Below are positions 1 to 9,862 of a stretch of DNA of 64,000 bases, piece after piece. The notes beneath the pieces are model-generated. The model had not been told where the DNA came from. It saw only the letters and a program-made list of their open reading frames with translations, and made no database searches. The position numbers and the translations under genes were made by a program. This stretch comes from Corynebacterium amycolatum SK46 (lineage in GTDB: Bacteria; Actinomycetota; Actinomycetes; Mycobacteriales; Mycobacteriaceae). Numbering within the stretch: the stretch's first letter is position 1; every line of letters starts with the position of its first letter. The stretch spans positions 282,231 to 346,230 of the forward strand of contig NZ_ABZU01000001.1 in assembly GCF_000173655.1 (NCBI RefSeq), given 5' to 3'.

Positions 1-549
1 ACCGTCGATGCCGTCAACAAAGTTGAAGGCGTTAATCAATGCCACAGTAAATAGGACAGTCAAGACTGTGGACATGATTGGGTCGAGAATGAGCGTAGTA
101 CCGCCACTAAAAGGGATATAGAGCAGATACCAATTGACACCCATAAATGACATCAAAAGTGCCGCCGCGACCTGCCCCACCAACTTCGTGAGGGCATCTA
201 AGTCAAAGAGGTCATCCCAAATACCGACGATTAGCAAGAGCGACGCGGCCGCCACAACTGCCCTCATATCTGGAGTCATGGGCGGAAAACCACGGTTGAG
301 GGCCGGCATCACCGAGGCAAGGGCGATAGCTGCGACCACCCCGGAGTACATCGCCACACCTCCGAGCCTGGGCTTCGGAATATCGTGGACATCGCGCGTG
401 CGGGGCGCATCTAACCAGCCCGAGCGAACCAGCACATAACGCACTACTCCAGTGAGCAAATAGCTGACAGCAGCGGAAACTAAAACGAGCATGGCGAGCT
501 CGCGGATGGGCACACCTGCCCCACCCGACTGGGCTGCCAATAAGCTCAT
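1..549 (-). CDS. wecA: Undecaprenyl-phosphate GlcNAc-1-phosphate transferase (WecA/TagO family), 3' part outside window
   Basis: The N-terminal 183 residues of a polytopic membrane enzyme that moves a sugar-1-phosphate from a UDP-sugar onto a polyprenyl phosphate, the first step of arabinogalactan linker or related cell-wall polymer synthesis. Visible hallmarks are the PRTRDVHDIPKPRLGG segment, the acidic pair in GIWDDLFDLD on a cytoplasmic loop, and NFVDGIDG, which ends exactly at the window edge; several hydrophobic helices lie between them. The ATG at 549 is used here, but an in-frame GTG at 558 (after a stop at 567) is equally possible. It is the last visible gene of the leftward rho-prfA-prmC-sua5-wecA string, an order well known in Corynebacterium and Mycobacterium. 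The family call is firm; the sugar substrate is inferred from relatives. Confidence 0.88.
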   Translation of the reverse strand, partial: MSLLAAQSGGAGVPIRELAMLVLVSAAVSYLLTGVVRYVLVRSGWLDAPRTRDVHDIPKPRLGGVAMYSGVVAAIALASVMPALNRGFPPMTPDMRAVVAAASLLLIVGIWDDLFDLDALTKLVGQVAAALLMSFMGVNWYLLYIPFSGGTTLILDPIMSTVLTVLFTVALINAFNFVDGIDG

Positions 550-622
550 GTCCGCCACTAGGTACTACTCACCCACACAATCGCTGCAGATACTAAACAG
601 GAAAGACTTTAAGTAGCCAAGA

Positions 623-1279
623 CTACTGTCCCAGCAGTCGCTCGGGCGTAGTACTCAATACCTCGGCAACCGCCGCTGCTGACACAGCGCCTTCGCGCAG
701 AATCCGCGGCACTGGAGTCGAGATATCGACAATCGTCGATGGGGTGCCAATCGTTGCTTCGCCGCCGTCGACGTAGACAGCCGCTTCCCCACCGAGCATC
801 TGCTTGGCACGCACGGCATTGGTGGCCGGTGCCTGGCCGGAGATGTTCGCACTGGACACTGCCATCGGACCGGTGCGGCGCAGAATCTCGATGGCGATTG
901 GGTGCAGCGGCATGCGCAGCATGACCGTACCCGCAGTATCACCAAGGTTCCACGGCAAGCTCGGCGCTTGGTTCACAACCAGCGACAGTCCGCCCGGCCA
1001 GAAAGCCTCCACCAGCGTGCGAGCAGCTGGTGAGTATTCGCGGACGAGCCCCTCAATCGTGTTCCAGGAACCCACCAGCACCGGTACCGGCATATCCGGG
1101 CCGCGGTGCTTGGCACGCAGCAAGGAGGCAACGGCCTGGTTATCGAAGGCATCACAGCCAAGGCCGTAGACGGTATCGGTAGGCATAACGACCAGCCGTC
1201 CTGCCTTCACAGCATCTACTGCTGCTGCAATTGCGCGTTCGCGGTTTTCATCTGTGCTGCAGTCCATAATCCTGCTCAT
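623..1279 (-). CDS. L-threonylcarbamoyladenylate synthase (Sua5/YrdC family)
   Basis: This 218-residue protein should make threonylcarbamoyl-AMP from threonine, bicarbonate and ATP, the first step of the t6A37 modification of ANN-decoding tRNAs. The YrdC fold is marked by PTDTVYGLG (residues 33-41), the basic AKHRG stretch near residue 57, SSANISG (142-148) and STIVDIS towards the C-terminus. Its length fits the short YrdC/TsaC form rather than the longer archaeal-type Sua5 with an extra C-terminal domain. It lies 37 bp downstream of prmC in the same leftward string as prfA and rho, so it is probably co-transcribed with translation-termination genes. No defects are visible. Confidence 0.93.
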   Translation of the reverse strand: MSRIMDCSTDENRERAIAAAVDAVKAGRLVVMPTDTVYGLGCDAFDNQAVASLLRAKHRGPDMPVPVLVGSWNTIEGLVREYSPAARTLVEAFWPGGLSLVVNQAPSLPWNLGDTAGTVMLRMPLHPIAIEILRRTGPMAVSSANISGQAPATNAVRAKQMLGGEAAVYVDGGEATIGTPSTIVDISTPVPRILREGAVSAAAVAEVLSTTPERLLGQ

Positions 1280-1316
1280 CAGATTTTTGCTCCTGCTTCA
1301 AAGTTTGCTTTTAAGA

Positions 1317-2261
1317 TCAATTCTTGCGTCCCACCGTAAAACGATCACGGCCTGCAAAGTCACGGCGGACCTCTACATCAGCGTAATCCCAGGTGTCCTT
1401 CAGCAGTGAACTGACATCGTCTCCCGAAGAGTCATCGTGCTCAATGCCGATGACTCCACCCGACCGCACCAGCGCATCCACTAGGTTCATCATAGGTCGA
1501 ATGACATCTAGCCCATCGTCGCCGCCAAAAACCGCAGAGTGCGGATCAGCTCTCACCTCGGGGGTAACCTCGGTGTCTTCGGGCACATATGGAGGGTTGG
1601 ACACAACAATGTCGGTCTCGCCTACCCAATCTGCGAGCTCACCACCATCATCAATCAGCTGATCATCCGTAACATCGCCAGCAATCAGACGCACACGCCC
1701 ATCGCCGTACGTCTCGATATTCTTCGCAGCCCACGCCCGTGCCCGCTCAGAGAGCTCCACAGCCACCACGTCCGCTTCGGGTACGGCATCGGCAATCGCC
1801 AACGCCAACGCACCGGATCCAGTACACAAGTCAACGATTTTCGGCTTGACGACGCCACTTGCGACCAGTTCACGGGCTCGATCGATCGCCCACTGCGCAA
1901 GCAGTTCCGTCTCCGGCCGGGGCACAAAAACACCGGGCCCAACCTGTAGTTCCAAGCTCATCATCGGCGCCGTACCGAGGATGTGCTGCAGTGGCTCACG
2001 AGCCACTCTGCGGACCAGCATCTCGGCCAGATGCTTGCGACCGGCCTCATCGGTGTACGGTTCGTCTCCACGGAAGATGATGTCTGCCGGTCCCGCATTG
2101 ACTGCGGCTGCGAATAGCGCCCGTGCGTCGGCATCCGGAGAAGCCAGCGCCGCGTCGTCAAGCGTGCGACGCGCATAGCGAAACAGCTCGCCGAGAGTAC
2201 GGACGGAATCCGGTAACGTCGGCGAGCTATTTTCTGCGGGCGTGGGATTACTCGGCTTCAA
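1317..2261 (-). CDS. prmC: Peptide chain release factor N5-glutamine methyltransferase PrmC (HemK)
   Basis: PrmC methylates the glutamine of the GGQ motif of release factors using S-adenosylmethionine. The protein shows the SAM-binding [12 protein letters not shown] (residues 144-155), the substrate-binding tetrapeptide NPPY (222-225) and an N-terminal helical region. The open frame runs further upstream inside prfA, but that extension is prfA read in another frame. The most plausible start is a TTG at 2261, which overlaps the end of prfA by 14 bp and gives 314 residues; no ATG or GTG fits better. Its position directly after prfA, the gene for its own substrate, supports the role and suggests translational coupling. 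The exact start is uncertain. Confidence 0.88.
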   Translation of the reverse strand: MKPSNPTPAENSSPTLPDSVRTLGELFRYARRTLDDAALASPDADARALFAAAVNAGPADIIFRGDEPYTDEAGRKHLAEMLVRRVAREPLQHILGTAPMMSLELQVGPGVFVPRPETELLAQWAIDRARELVASGVVKPKIVDLCTGSGALALAIADAVPEADVVAVELSERARAWAAKNIETYGDGRVRLIAGDVTDDQLIDDGGELADWVGETDIVVSNPPYVPEDTEVTPEVRADPHSAVFGGDDGLDVIRPMMNLVDALVRSGGVIGIEHDDSSGDDVSSLLKDTWDYADVEVRRDFAGRDRFTVGRKN

Positions 2262-3321
2262 GACGCTCAGCGCGCTCCGCGTCGTGGAGGGCCTTGAGCA
2301 GGTCATCCATGTCGCCGCCCAGCACCGAGTCCAGGTTGTGAGCCTTGTAGCCGATGCGGTGATCGGAAACGCGGTTCTCAGGGAAGTTGTAAGTGCGGAT
2401 GCGCTCGGAGCGATCCATGTTGCGTACCTGAGACTTACGCTGGTCAGAGGCGGCCTCGGCAATCTCCTCTTCCTTCATCTGCTGCAGTCGAGCAGCAAGG
2501 ACCTGCATAGCACGGGCCTTGTTCTGAATCTGAGAGCGTTCCTTCTGACAGGTAACGACGAGACCAGTCGGCAGGTGCGTGAGGCGAACGGCGGAGTCAG
2601 TGGTGTTAACACCCTGACCGCCCTTACCGGAGGAGCGGTAGACGTCGACACGCAGATCCTTTTCGTCGATCTGGATGTCTTCGACTTCGTCGGGCTCCGG
2701 GTAGACCAGAACACCAGCGGCGGACGTCTGAATACGCCCCTGCGATTCGGTGACCGGCACGCGCTGCACGCGGTGGACACCACCTTCAAACTTGAACACG
2801 CTCCACGCACCGTCGCGGGACGGAGTCTTAGCTCGGATGGACATAGTCATGTCCTTCACGCCGCCGAGATCAGACTCGGACAGCCCGAGGATTTCGGTGG
2901 TAAAGCCGTGCTTTTCGGCATAGCGCTGGTACATGCGAGCGAGCTCACCTGCGAAGAGCGCTGCCTCCTCACCGCCGGCACCGGACTTGAGCTCCATAAC
3001 GATGTCATCGCTATCATGCGGATCGCGCGGAGCCAGCAGGTCGGCGAGCTTCTCCTCGAGTTCCTCTGCCTCGGCGGCGAGGCGCTCAGCCTCTGCTGCG
3101 AATTCGGAGTCCTCGTATGCCATTTCGCGAGCTGCCTCCAGATCATCCTGGACTTCGGTCAGCTTTTTGTGAGTCTGAATGACCGGCTGCAACTCATTGA
3201 AGCGCTTGCCGACCTTTCGGGCAGCCTTCGGGTCGTTGTGCAGTTCGGGGTCAGCCAGCTGCGCCTCGAGCCCGTGATATTCGGAGAGGATATCGTCAAC
3301 TGCGGAAACCTGATTAGCCAT
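2248..3321 (-). CDS. prfA: Peptide chain release factor 1
   Basis: This class I release factor reads UAA and UAG stop codons and triggers peptidyl-tRNA hydrolysis. At 357 residues it has normal length. The codon-recognition tripeptide PVT (residues 189-191, the P-x-T form typical of RF1) sits within [14 protein letters not shown], and the catalytic GGQ is at 234-236 within [16 protein letters not shown]. The C-terminal [15 protein letters not shown] is also typical. The gene lies 65 bp downstream of rho and overlaps prmC, whose product methylates this GGQ glutamine. Nothing unusual is visible. Confidence 0.96.
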   Translation of the reverse strand: MANQVSAVDDILSEYHGLEAQLADPELHNDPKAARKVGKRFNELQPVIQTHKKLTEVQDDLEAAREMAYEDSEFAAEAERLAAEAEELEEKLADLLAPRDPHDSDDIVMELKSGAGGEEAALFAGELARMYQRYAEKHGFTTEILGLSESDLGGVKDMTMSIRAKTPSRDGAWSVFKFEGGVHRVQRVPVTESQGRIQTSAAGVLVYPEPDEVEDIQIDEKDLRVDVYRSSGKGGQGVNTTDSAVRLTHLPTGLVVTCQKERSQIQNKARAMQVLAARLQQMKEEEIAEAASDQRKSQVRNMDRSERIRTYNFPENRVSDHRIGYKAHNLDSVLGGDMDDLLKALHDAERAERLEAE

Positions 3322-3386
3322 TGAATATTCCTTCAGATTGTGATGGGGAAATGCTAGTTGGTGTTGTGGTTTGCGGCTAACCCCAG

Positions 3387-5321
3387 CTAAAGCATGTCGT
3401 CCACATCAACGTCGGCGGCCATCGGCGCGGAGGAAGCCACCTGCATCAGGAATTCCTTATTGTTCCGAGTCTTCTTCAGCTGCTTAATCAGCAGGTCGAT
3501 AGCAGCCTGCGACTCCAGCGCAGAGAGGATGCGGCGCAACTTGTGCATAATGCGAGCCTCCTCCGTGCTGAGCAGCAGCTCATCCTTACGAGTACCCGAC
3601 GGGTTGACATCCACTGCCGGGAATACGCGGCGCTCGGAGATCTTACGGTCGAGCTTCAGCTCGGCGTTACCGGTGCCCTTGAACTCCTCGAAGATGACGG
3701 TGTCGCCTGCGGAACCGGTCTCCACCATCGCAGTGGCGATGATGGTGAGGCTGCCGCCTTCTTCGATGTTTCGGGCAGCACCCAAGAAGCGCTTCGGTGG
3801 GTACAGAGCGTTGGAGTCCACACCACCGGAGAGGATTCGTCCCGATGCCGGCGACGAGTTGTTGTACGCACGGCCAAGGCGAGTGATGGAGTCGAGCAGT
3901 ACGACGACATCCTGCCCCTGTTCCACCAGACGCTTTGCGCGCTCAATAGCCAACTCGGCCACTGCCGTGTGATCTGACGGCGGGCGGTCGAAGGTAGAAG
4001 CAATAACCTCGCCACGGACACTGCGCTGCATGTCGGTGACTTCCTCCGGGCGCTCGTCGACAAGCACGACCATCATGTAGCACTCGGGGTTGTTCGTCGC
4101 GATAGCGTTCGCAATGTTCTGCAGAATCGTGGTCTTACCGGCCTTCGGCGGCGAAACGATGAGCGCACGCTGACCCTTACCAATCGGCATAATCAGGTCG
4201 ATGACGCGAGTGGTGAGAATCTTCTGCTCGGTCTCCAGACGCAGGCGACGGTTCGGGTACAGCGGGGTGAGCTTAGCGAAGTTCGGGCGCTGCTTTGCCT
4301 GCTCCGGATCGAGGCCGTTTACGGTTTCGACCTTGACCAGCGGGTTGTACTTGCGCCGATTACGGCCGTTGCCATGAGTGACCTGGCCTGAGCCATTCTC
4401 GCGCGGCATGCGGACCTGCCCCGTGACGGCATCGCCCTTGCGCAGGCCGTACTTACGAACCATTTGCGCGGACACCAGCACATCGTTAGAGCCCGGCAGG
4501 TAGCCGGACGTGCGCACGAATGCGGTCTTGTTATCCAGCACATCGACGATGCCAGCCACCGGCTGGAGAACGTCGTCCTCGCGGATCTCATCCTGACCGC
4601 CGTGTCCCCCACCGTTGTTATCGCGTCCGCGACGGTCGCGGCGATTGCGACGGTTGCGGCGGTTGCGGTTGCCACGACCGTCATCGTCATGGTTGTTTCG
4701 GTCGTTATTGCGATTGTTGTTGCGACCGCGACGGTTGTTGCGGTTGCCGCGGCCGTCATCGTCATTGTCTCGATCGCGGTTGTTGCGATCGTTGCGGTTA
4801 TTACGGTCGTTGCGGTTGTCGCGGTTGTCGCGGTTGTCGTTACGCTCACCGCGGTCATTGCCGTTATCGGAATCGTCGCGGCTATCGTTGCTGCGATCGT
4901 CCTGATTCTCCTGCTCGCGCTGGCGAGCACGGTTACGACGATTTCGACGCTGCTGAGAGCGGGACATCTCCTCGCGGCCTTCCGCGTTGGCGTCGTCACG
5001 CTTGTCGTTGCCCTTGGCGCTCTTGTCGGCGTCCTTACCGGAACCCTTATCCGCGCTTTCCGACGGCGATTCCTTGGCATCCTTCGCTTTGGAGCCGGTA
5101 TCCGCAGCCCCAGCCGCAGCCTTCTTCGCGCGGGATTTCCGAGCTGGAGCGGAACCAGCAGCCGGGGCACCATTCTTAATGGCCTCAATCAACTCATGCT
5201 TGCGCATGGCGGAGATGCCGCGAATGCCCTTGCTGGAAGCGATTTCACGCAGTTCTGCCATTCGGAGGGCCGCTAGATTCCCTGGGCCGCCTGCCGTGGC
5301 AGTGGTGTCCGTATCGGTCAC
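3387..5321 (-). CDS. rho: Transcription termination factor Rho, with long disordered RNA-binding insert
   Basis: Hexameric RNA helicase/ATPase that ends transcription at Rho-dependent sites. An N-terminal Rho-N helical domain ([15 protein letters not shown]) is followed by about 200 residues of very low complexity rich in Arg, Asn, Asp and Gly, then the cold-shock-like RNA-binding domain. The ATPase core has Walker A PPKAGKTT (about residue 391) and Walker [11 protein letters not shown] (about 472). The insert is typical of actinobacterial Rho, though here strongly Asn/Asp-biased. The GTG at 5321 is preferred because an AAAGGA ribosome-binding site precedes it by 5 nt and the resulting N-terminus resembles that of other corynebacteria; a GTG at 5354 is the alternative. 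An inverted repeat at 5483-5527 may belong to its leader. Confidence 0.95.
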   Translation of the reverse strand: MTDTDTTATAGGPGNLAALRMAELREIASSKGIRGISAMRKHELIEAIKNGAPAAGSAPARKSRAKKAAAGAADTGSKAKDAKESPSESADKGSGKDADKSAKGNDKRDDANAEGREEMSRSQQRRNRRNRARQREQENQDDRSNDSRDDSDNGNDRGERNDNRDNRDNRNDRNNRNDRNNRDRDNDDDGRGNRNNRRGRNNNRNNDRNNHDDDGRGNRNRRNRRNRRDRRGRDNNGGGHGGQDEIREDDVLQPVAGIVDVLDNKTAFVRTSGYLPGSNDVLVSAQMVRKYGLRKGDAVTGQVRMPRENGSGQVTHGNGRNRRKYNPLVKVETVNGLDPEQAKQRPNFAKLTPLYPNRRLRLETEQKILTTRVIDLIMPIGKGQRALIVSPPKAGKTTILQNIANAIATNNPECYMMVVLVDERPEEVTDMQRSVRGEVIASTFDRPPSDHTAVAELAIERAKRLVEQGQDVVVLLDSITRLGRAYNNSSPASGRILSGGVDSNALYPPKRFLGAARNIEEGGSLTIIATAMVETGSAGDTVIFEEFKGTGNAELKLDRKISERRVFPAVDVNPSGTRKDELLLSTEEARIMHKLRRILSALESQAAIDLLIKQLKKTRNNKEFLMQVASSAPMAADVDVDDML

Positions 5322-5836
5322 GGATGTCCTTTCATCGACCTTCCCTGCAGTCACTCTCTACAGGGGTCTATGTCATTGACACTTTTTCGTTCTTACTGCC
5401 CGCCACCGTGTGTGCTCCGTCGTCGAACCTTTACCACGGGCGGAAAAGTATCCGCTGCTGACGGGAAATTATCGAAAAAGCCAGGCAAAAGACCTCGACG
5501 TTGAAACTAAACCGAGGCATCTTGCCTACATTATTTCCGCATCTCAAACCCGAGCGTCCGGGCTGAAGATGGTTAGGAAATTTTAGGTCCACAGCACCGC
5601 AAGACTATGTAGTCGCACTACTGATTTATGTGTTTTCAATGTCACGTTGCGCCATCGCGTTGTGTGAGCAACAGCGAAGGTCAACGGCATGCGGAGTACA
5701 TGAAGAAGTACGTATCTAGCCGCGTATTGAAAACGACCTATTGACCAAGGATAGTCACCAAATAGTCAGGTGGCAACACTAGTTCTCACCTGCGTTTCGC
5801 TAGGTCGCGGGGCTGCGAGTCGGTACTGTAGAGCTC
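5322..5836. promoter_or_regulatory. Divergent intergenic region between rho and the acyl-CoA ligase, with an inverted repeat
   Basis: This 515-bp stretch has no convincing gene. It must hold the promoters of rho (leftward) and of the acyl-CoA ligase (rightward). A nested inverted repeat lies at 5483-5527: outer arms AGGCAA and TTGCCT, inner arms CCTCG and CGAGG, with a 15-nt loop. If transcribed it would lie in the rho leader about 160 nt before the start, where an autoregulatory element is plausible; this is inference. Confidence 0.4.
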
Positions 5837-7555
5837 ATGCGCAGTACGATGCCTCATATTGCTCTCAATATCGCTCAGATCGTGGAATATGGTCGCACCA
5901 TTCACGGTCGGACTCCGGTGACCTCCTGGAACAGTGACGGACCCGAGACCACCACTTTTTCCGCCATCGCTGCGCGCGCTAGTGCGCTGGCACATGCACT
6001 TCGCGATGAGCTCGGCATCGACGGTGACCAGCGCATCGCTACCCTGATGTACAACTGCGCCGAACACTTCGAGGTCTTCCTCGGCGTTGCCTCCATGGGC
6101 GCGGTATTCCAGCCGCTGAACAAGCAGCTCATGCCGGATCAGATTGTGCACATTATCAATCACGCCGATGACCAGGTCATTATCGCGGACCCGACCGAAA
6201 TCGAACTGCTCGCCGAGGTTCTTCCCCACTGCCCGCGCGTCCGCGCTGTCATCATTATCGGTATTGGTGATCTGTCCGACGTGGCTGAGCAACTGCCAGA
6301 TGGCATCCCGTGGTACTCCTACGAATCACTCATCGACGGACGCCCGAGCCGGTTCGACTGGCCTGAGCTCGACGAAAACTCCGGCGCGGCCATGTGCTAT
6401 TCGACGGGCACCGAGGGCGCACCTAAAGGTGTCGTCTACAGCCACCGCTCGCTGTACTTGCACAGCCTGAATATGCGCACCACTGACTCCTTTGCAATTT
6501 CGCATGGTAACCCGTGGCTGTGCTGTGTGCCGATTTACCACGTCCTGTCCTGGGGCGTGCCGCTGGCCTCCTTCATGTGCGGGGCGTCGCTAATCTTCCC
6601 CGGCGCGGACCTGTCCGCACCACGCCTGGCGGAAATCATCGAAACCTCAATGCCGCGCGTAGCTCAGGGCGTGCCGACGCTGTGGATTAACCTCATGGCG
6701 CACTACCTCAGCAATCCTCCGAAGCGCATGAGTCTGCAGGAGATTTTCTCGGGCGGTTCTCCTGTCCCACCTGCACTGATTCGACTGTGGGAAGAGCGCT
6801 ACGGTGTCGATGTCATCCACTTCTGGGGCATGACCGAGACTTCGCCTATCGGTACCGTGGCACGACCTCCGTACGGCGCCTCCGGTGAGGCTCGCGAACG
6901 CTACCGAGTCAGCCAAGGGCGTTTCCCGGACATCATGCAATTCCGCATTGTTGATGACAACGACCGCGTGCTCGACCTGCATGACCGCAACCAGGGTGAG
7001 CTGCAGGTGCGCGGCAACACAGTCACCGGAGGCTACTACAGTTCTCCGGAAGCGCAAGATGGAGGCACCGCGCACTTCTTCCGCGGTGCCGAGGTCGACG
7101 AGGCCAGCGAACAGTTCACCGAGGACGGGTGGCTCCGCACTGGCGATGTCGGCTCGATTACTCACGACGGCTATCTGACTATTCATGACCGTGCTCGCGA
7201 TGTCATTCGTTCCGGTGGCGAGTGGATCTACTCTGCTCAGCTGGAGAACTTCGTAATGGAAAGCCCACAGGTACTCGAGTGCGCGATTATCGGCATGCCG
7301 GATAAAAAGTGGGGTGAGCGCCCGCTGGCCATTACGGTGCTGATGCCGGAAGTTGAACCGAGCAAGGAGACCGCTGAAATGCTCCGCGATGAGCTGCGGC
7401 CAAAGCTGCCGAAGTGGATGCTGCCGGAGTACTGGGCCTTCGTGGACTCAATCGATAAGACCTCAGTTGGCAAGTTCGACAAGAAAGACCTGCGCTCGCA
7501 CTTGAGCGCAGGTCAGTACAGCATCGTGAAACTGAAGGGGCCGGGCGAAAAGTAG
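5837..7555 (+). CDS. AMP-dependent fatty-acid-CoA ligase (FadD/AlkK-like)
   Basis: This 572-residue adenylate-forming enzyme should activate a carboxylic acid, probably a medium- or long-chain fatty acid, to its CoA thioester via an acyl-adenylate. It carries the P-loop YSTGTEGAPKGVVYSHRS (residues 188-205), the adenine-binding WGMTETSP, the ATP-ribose motif GWLRTGDVG, and the hinge and C-terminal domain with RSGGEWIYSAQLEN and a late KTSVGKFDKKDLR that supplies the catalytic lysine. It is transcribed alone, divergent from rho and convergent with thrB, and interrupts the usual rho-thrB adjacency. Chain-length preference cannot be read from the sequence. Confidence 0.88.
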   Translation: MRSTMPHIALNIAQIVEYGRTIHGRTPVTSWNSDGPETTTFSAIAARASALAHALRDELGIDGDQRIATLMYNCAEHFEVFLGVASMGAVFQPLNKQLMPDQIVHIINHADDQVIIADPTEIELLAEVLPHCPRVRAVIIIGIGDLSDVAEQLPDGIPWYSYESLIDGRPSRFDWPELDENSGAAMCYSTGTEGAPKGVVYSHRSLYLHSLNMRTTDSFAISHGNPWLCCVPIYHVLSWGVPLASFMCGASLIFPGADLSAPRLAEIIETSMPRVAQGVPTLWINLMAHYLSNPPKRMSLQEIFSGGSPVPPALIRLWEERYGVDVIHFWGMTETSPIGTVARPPYGASGEARERYRVSQGRFPDIMQFRIVDDNDRVLDLHDRNQGELQVRGNTVTGGYYSSPEAQDGGTAHFFRGAEVDEASEQFTEDGWLRTGDVGSITHDGYLTIHDRARDVIRSGGEWIYSAQLENFVMESPQVLECAIIGMPDKKWGERPLAITVLMPEVEPSKETAEMLRDELRPKLPKWMLPEYWAFVDSIDKTSVGKFDKKDLRSHLSAGQYSIVKLKGPGEK

Positions 7556-7561
7556 GTGGCA

Positions 7562-7606
7562 GGCTAAGCCACCGGCTCGGCACCGGGCCGCAGCGGCGGC
7601 TTAGCC
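7562..7606. terminator. Inverted repeat between convergent genes
   Basis: A perfect 9-bp inverted repeat, GGCTAAGCC (7562-7570) and GGCTTAGCC (7598-7606), spans the gap between the acyl-CoA ligase and thrB and includes the thrB stop codon. The GC-rich interior can pair further. No U tract follows, so this is a weak terminator candidate. Confidence 0.35.
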
Positions 7607-8527
7607 GTCGACTACGACCTTAACTGGCTCGCCGATTCCCAGCTCCATGACCTTGATGCCAGCCTCGCGGGCATCGTCCAAGATCTTCTCATCCACTGCA
7701 GTAGTTCCCAGAACCATACAGGTCGGGCCAGCACCCGAGAGGAATGCCGCGTAGCCACGGTTACGCAGGCGGTTGACCCACTCTGCGGTCACCGGCAGCA
7801 CGTCGGAGCGGTACGGCTGGTGCAGGCGATCTCGCGTTCCCTCCCACAGTAGTTCCGGGTGGGACTGCAACGCTGCGGTCATAACCGCTGTACGGGAGAC
7901 ATTGAAACGAGCGTCGACATGCGAAACATCGCTCGGCAGCACCTGACGAACTGCATTCGTGGAGGCGTGGAATGCCGGTACGAGTGCGGTCGCCTGAATG
8001 GACTCATGCACCGGAATGCTCACTGCTCGGTACTGAGGTGCGGTGCGACCATCGACAGGCTTGTCAGTCCAGCTGACCACTGCCCCGCCGAGGACGGATG
8101 CACCAGCGTTATCCGGGTGGCCCTCAAAGACCGAGGATTCCTGGATTACCTGGTCGTCGGTAAGCGGGAAGCCCGCCAGACCGTTAGCGGCAGCGACACC
8201 AGCGACGGCGGCGGCTGCGGAAGAGCCCAGACCGCGCGACTGCGGAATGGTGTTGTGGCAAATAACCTTCAGCCCCGGTGCCTCGACACCTGCGGCGCGA
8301 AGGCCCGCGCGAATCGCGCGCACAACCAGATTAGATTCGTTGCGCGGCAAATCGACTTCGCCCTCGCCGTGAATCTCAACGACGACACCGGACTCGATGA
8401 CCTCGACCTCGACGATGTCGTAGAGCGCAACGGCCAACCCCAGGGTGTCGAAGCCCGGGCCCAAGTTCGCTGACGAACCTGCAACCGTGACGGTGACCTT
8501 CTGACCCGGGAAAAGCTCCTGTGCCAT
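7601..8527 (-). CDS. thrB: Homoserine kinase
   Basis: ThrB phosphorylates homoserine to O-phosphohomoserine in threonine synthesis. The 308-residue GHMP-family kinase shows the N-terminal [16 protein letters not shown] motif, the ATP-binding [12 protein letters not shown] (residues 95-106) and the C-terminal [11 protein letters not shown] glycine-rich motif. Its ATG directly follows the hom stop codon with no gap, so hom and thrB are surely one operon with lysA upstream. In Corynebacterium the hom-thrB pair is the classic threonine operon. No attenuator was found in front of it. Confidence 0.97.
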   Translation of the reverse strand: MAQELFPGQKVTVTVAGSSANLGPGFDTLGLAVALYDIVEVEVIESGVVVEIHGEGEVDLPRNESNLVVRAIRAGLRAAGVEAPGLKVICHNTIPQSRGLGSSAAAAVAGVAAANGLAGFPLTDDQVIQESSVFEGHPDNAGASVLGGAVVSWTDKPVDGRTAPQYRAVSIPVHESIQATALVPAFHASTNAVRQVLPSDVSHVDARFNVSRTAVMTAALQSHPELLWEGTRDRLHQPYRSDVLPVTAEWVNRLRNRGYAAFLSGAGPTCMVLGTTAVDEKILDDAREAGIKVMELGIGEPVKVVVDG

Positions 8528-9862
8528 TTAGATATCCATTCCTTCGATACGAATGACGTTGTTGACGGCCAAAACCGCATCGTTGGCACGCAATTCGTCG
8601 ACCGTTGCTTCCAGATCCTTTTCCAGTGCCTTGTGGGTCACGATGACCAGTCGAGCACCGTTGGCACCCTCTTCCTGGCGGACGGTGCGCAGGGAGATGT
8701 TGTGATCAGAGAAGGTGCGAGCGACATCGGCAAGCACTCCGACGCGATCGTCGACGTGCAGGTCGATGTGGTAGCGGGTACGAACATCACCGAAGTCGAG
8801 AATCGGCAGGTTAGCGTAGGTGGAATCTCCCGGTGCGCGACCACCGTGGACAATGTTGCGAGCAGCTGCAACAAGGTCACCGAGCACTGCGGAGGCGGTC
8901 GGGTTACCACCAGCGCCATTACCGTAGAACATCAGGCGACCAGCGGCCTCGGCCTCAATGAAGACAGCGTTGAAGGACTCACGCACAGTTGCCAGCGGGT
9001 GGCGACGTGGAATCAGCGCTGGGTACACGCGGGCGGAGATGGACTCCTTGCCATTTTCGTCCGTGACTCGCTCACAGGTAGCCAGCAACTTAATGGTGCA
9101 GTCTGCGCTCTTGGCGGCTGCAATATCGTCAGCGGTGATCTCAGTAATGCCCTCGCAGTGAACATCATCAGCAGTCACGCGGGTGTGGAATGCCAGGCTG
9201 GCCAAAATAGCTGCCTTGGAAGCGGCATCGTGACCCTCGACGTCTGCAGTCGGGTCGGCCTCTGCGTAACCCAGGCGGGTGGCCTCTGCCAGCATCTCGT
9301 CGTAGTCCGCACCAGTGGAGTCCATCGCATCAAGGATGAAGTTGGTAGTGCCGTTGACAATGCCCATCACCGTATTGACCGTGTCACCGGCCAGCGAACG
9401 CCGCAGCGGCCCGACGACCGGAATAGCGGCGGCCACAGCTGCTTCAAAGAACAAATCCACACCGGAGGAATCGGCGGCCTCGGAGAGCTCCTCGCCGTGT
9501 GCGGCGACGAGTGCCTTGTTGGCGGTCACGACCGACTTGCCGGCACGCAGTGCCTCCAGCACAACGCGACGTGGGTAATCAATGCCGCCGATGACCTCGA
9601 CTACCAGGTCAACGTCATCGCGCTGAACCAGCGAAAAAGCATCGTCGGTAAGAAGATCCTCGTCCACATTCGGACGCGGCTTGGTCTTGTCGCTCACAGC
9701 AATACCAACGACCTCGACCGGACCGCCGATGCGGCGCTCGAAGTCCTCAGCCTTCTCGTTGAGCAGGCGGTAAACCTCAGTACCGACTGTGCCAAGACCT
9801 AAAATAGCGACACCAACTTTGTGGCCCTCGCCCTTTCCAGGATTATTCGTTGCGGCAGTCAT
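8528..9862 (-). CDS. hom: Homoserine dehydrogenase
   Basis: Hom reduces aspartate semialdehyde to homoserine with NAD(P)H, at the branch point to methionine and threonine. At 444 residues it has an N-terminal Rossmann motif GLGTVG (residues 22-27), a central catalytic domain ([14 protein letters not shown] and [19 protein letters not shown]) and a C-terminal ACT domain from about residue 360 ([22 protein letters not shown]), the known site of threonine feedback control. Its start overlaps the lysA stop by 4 bp (ATGA), and thrB follows without a gap. Confidence 0.97.
   Translation of the reverse strand: MTAATNNPGKGEGHKVGVAILGLGTVGTEVYRLLNEKAEDFERRIGGPVEVVGIAVSDKTKPRPNVDEDLLTDDAFSLVQRDDVDLVVEVIGGIDYPRRVVLEALRAGKSVVTANKALVAAHGEELSEAADSSGVDLFFEAAVAAAIPVVGPLRRSLAGDTVNTVMGIVNGTTNFILDAMDSTGADYDEMLAEATRLGYAEADPTADVEGHDAASKAAILASLAFHTRVTADDVHCEGITEITADDIAAAKSADCTIKLLATCERVTDENGKESISARVYPALIPRRHPLATVRESFNAVFIEAEAAGRLMFYGNGAGGNPTASAVLGDLVAAARNIVHGGRAPGDSTYANLPILDFGDVRTRYHIDLHVDDRVGVLADVARTFSDHNISLRTVRQEEGANGARLVIVTHKALEKDLEATVDELRANDAVLAVNNVIRIEGMDI

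Noticed and set aside
2262-2462. N-terminal extension of prmC to 2462
   Set aside because: It lies inside prfA read in another frame, with no PrmC similarity; a TTG at 2261 fits better.
4464-5276. Long open frames on the plus strand opposite rho (270 and 219 codons)
   Set aside because: They come from the repetitive Arg/Asn/Asp codons of rho read on the other strand and encode low-complexity Val/Ala or Cys/Arg strings.
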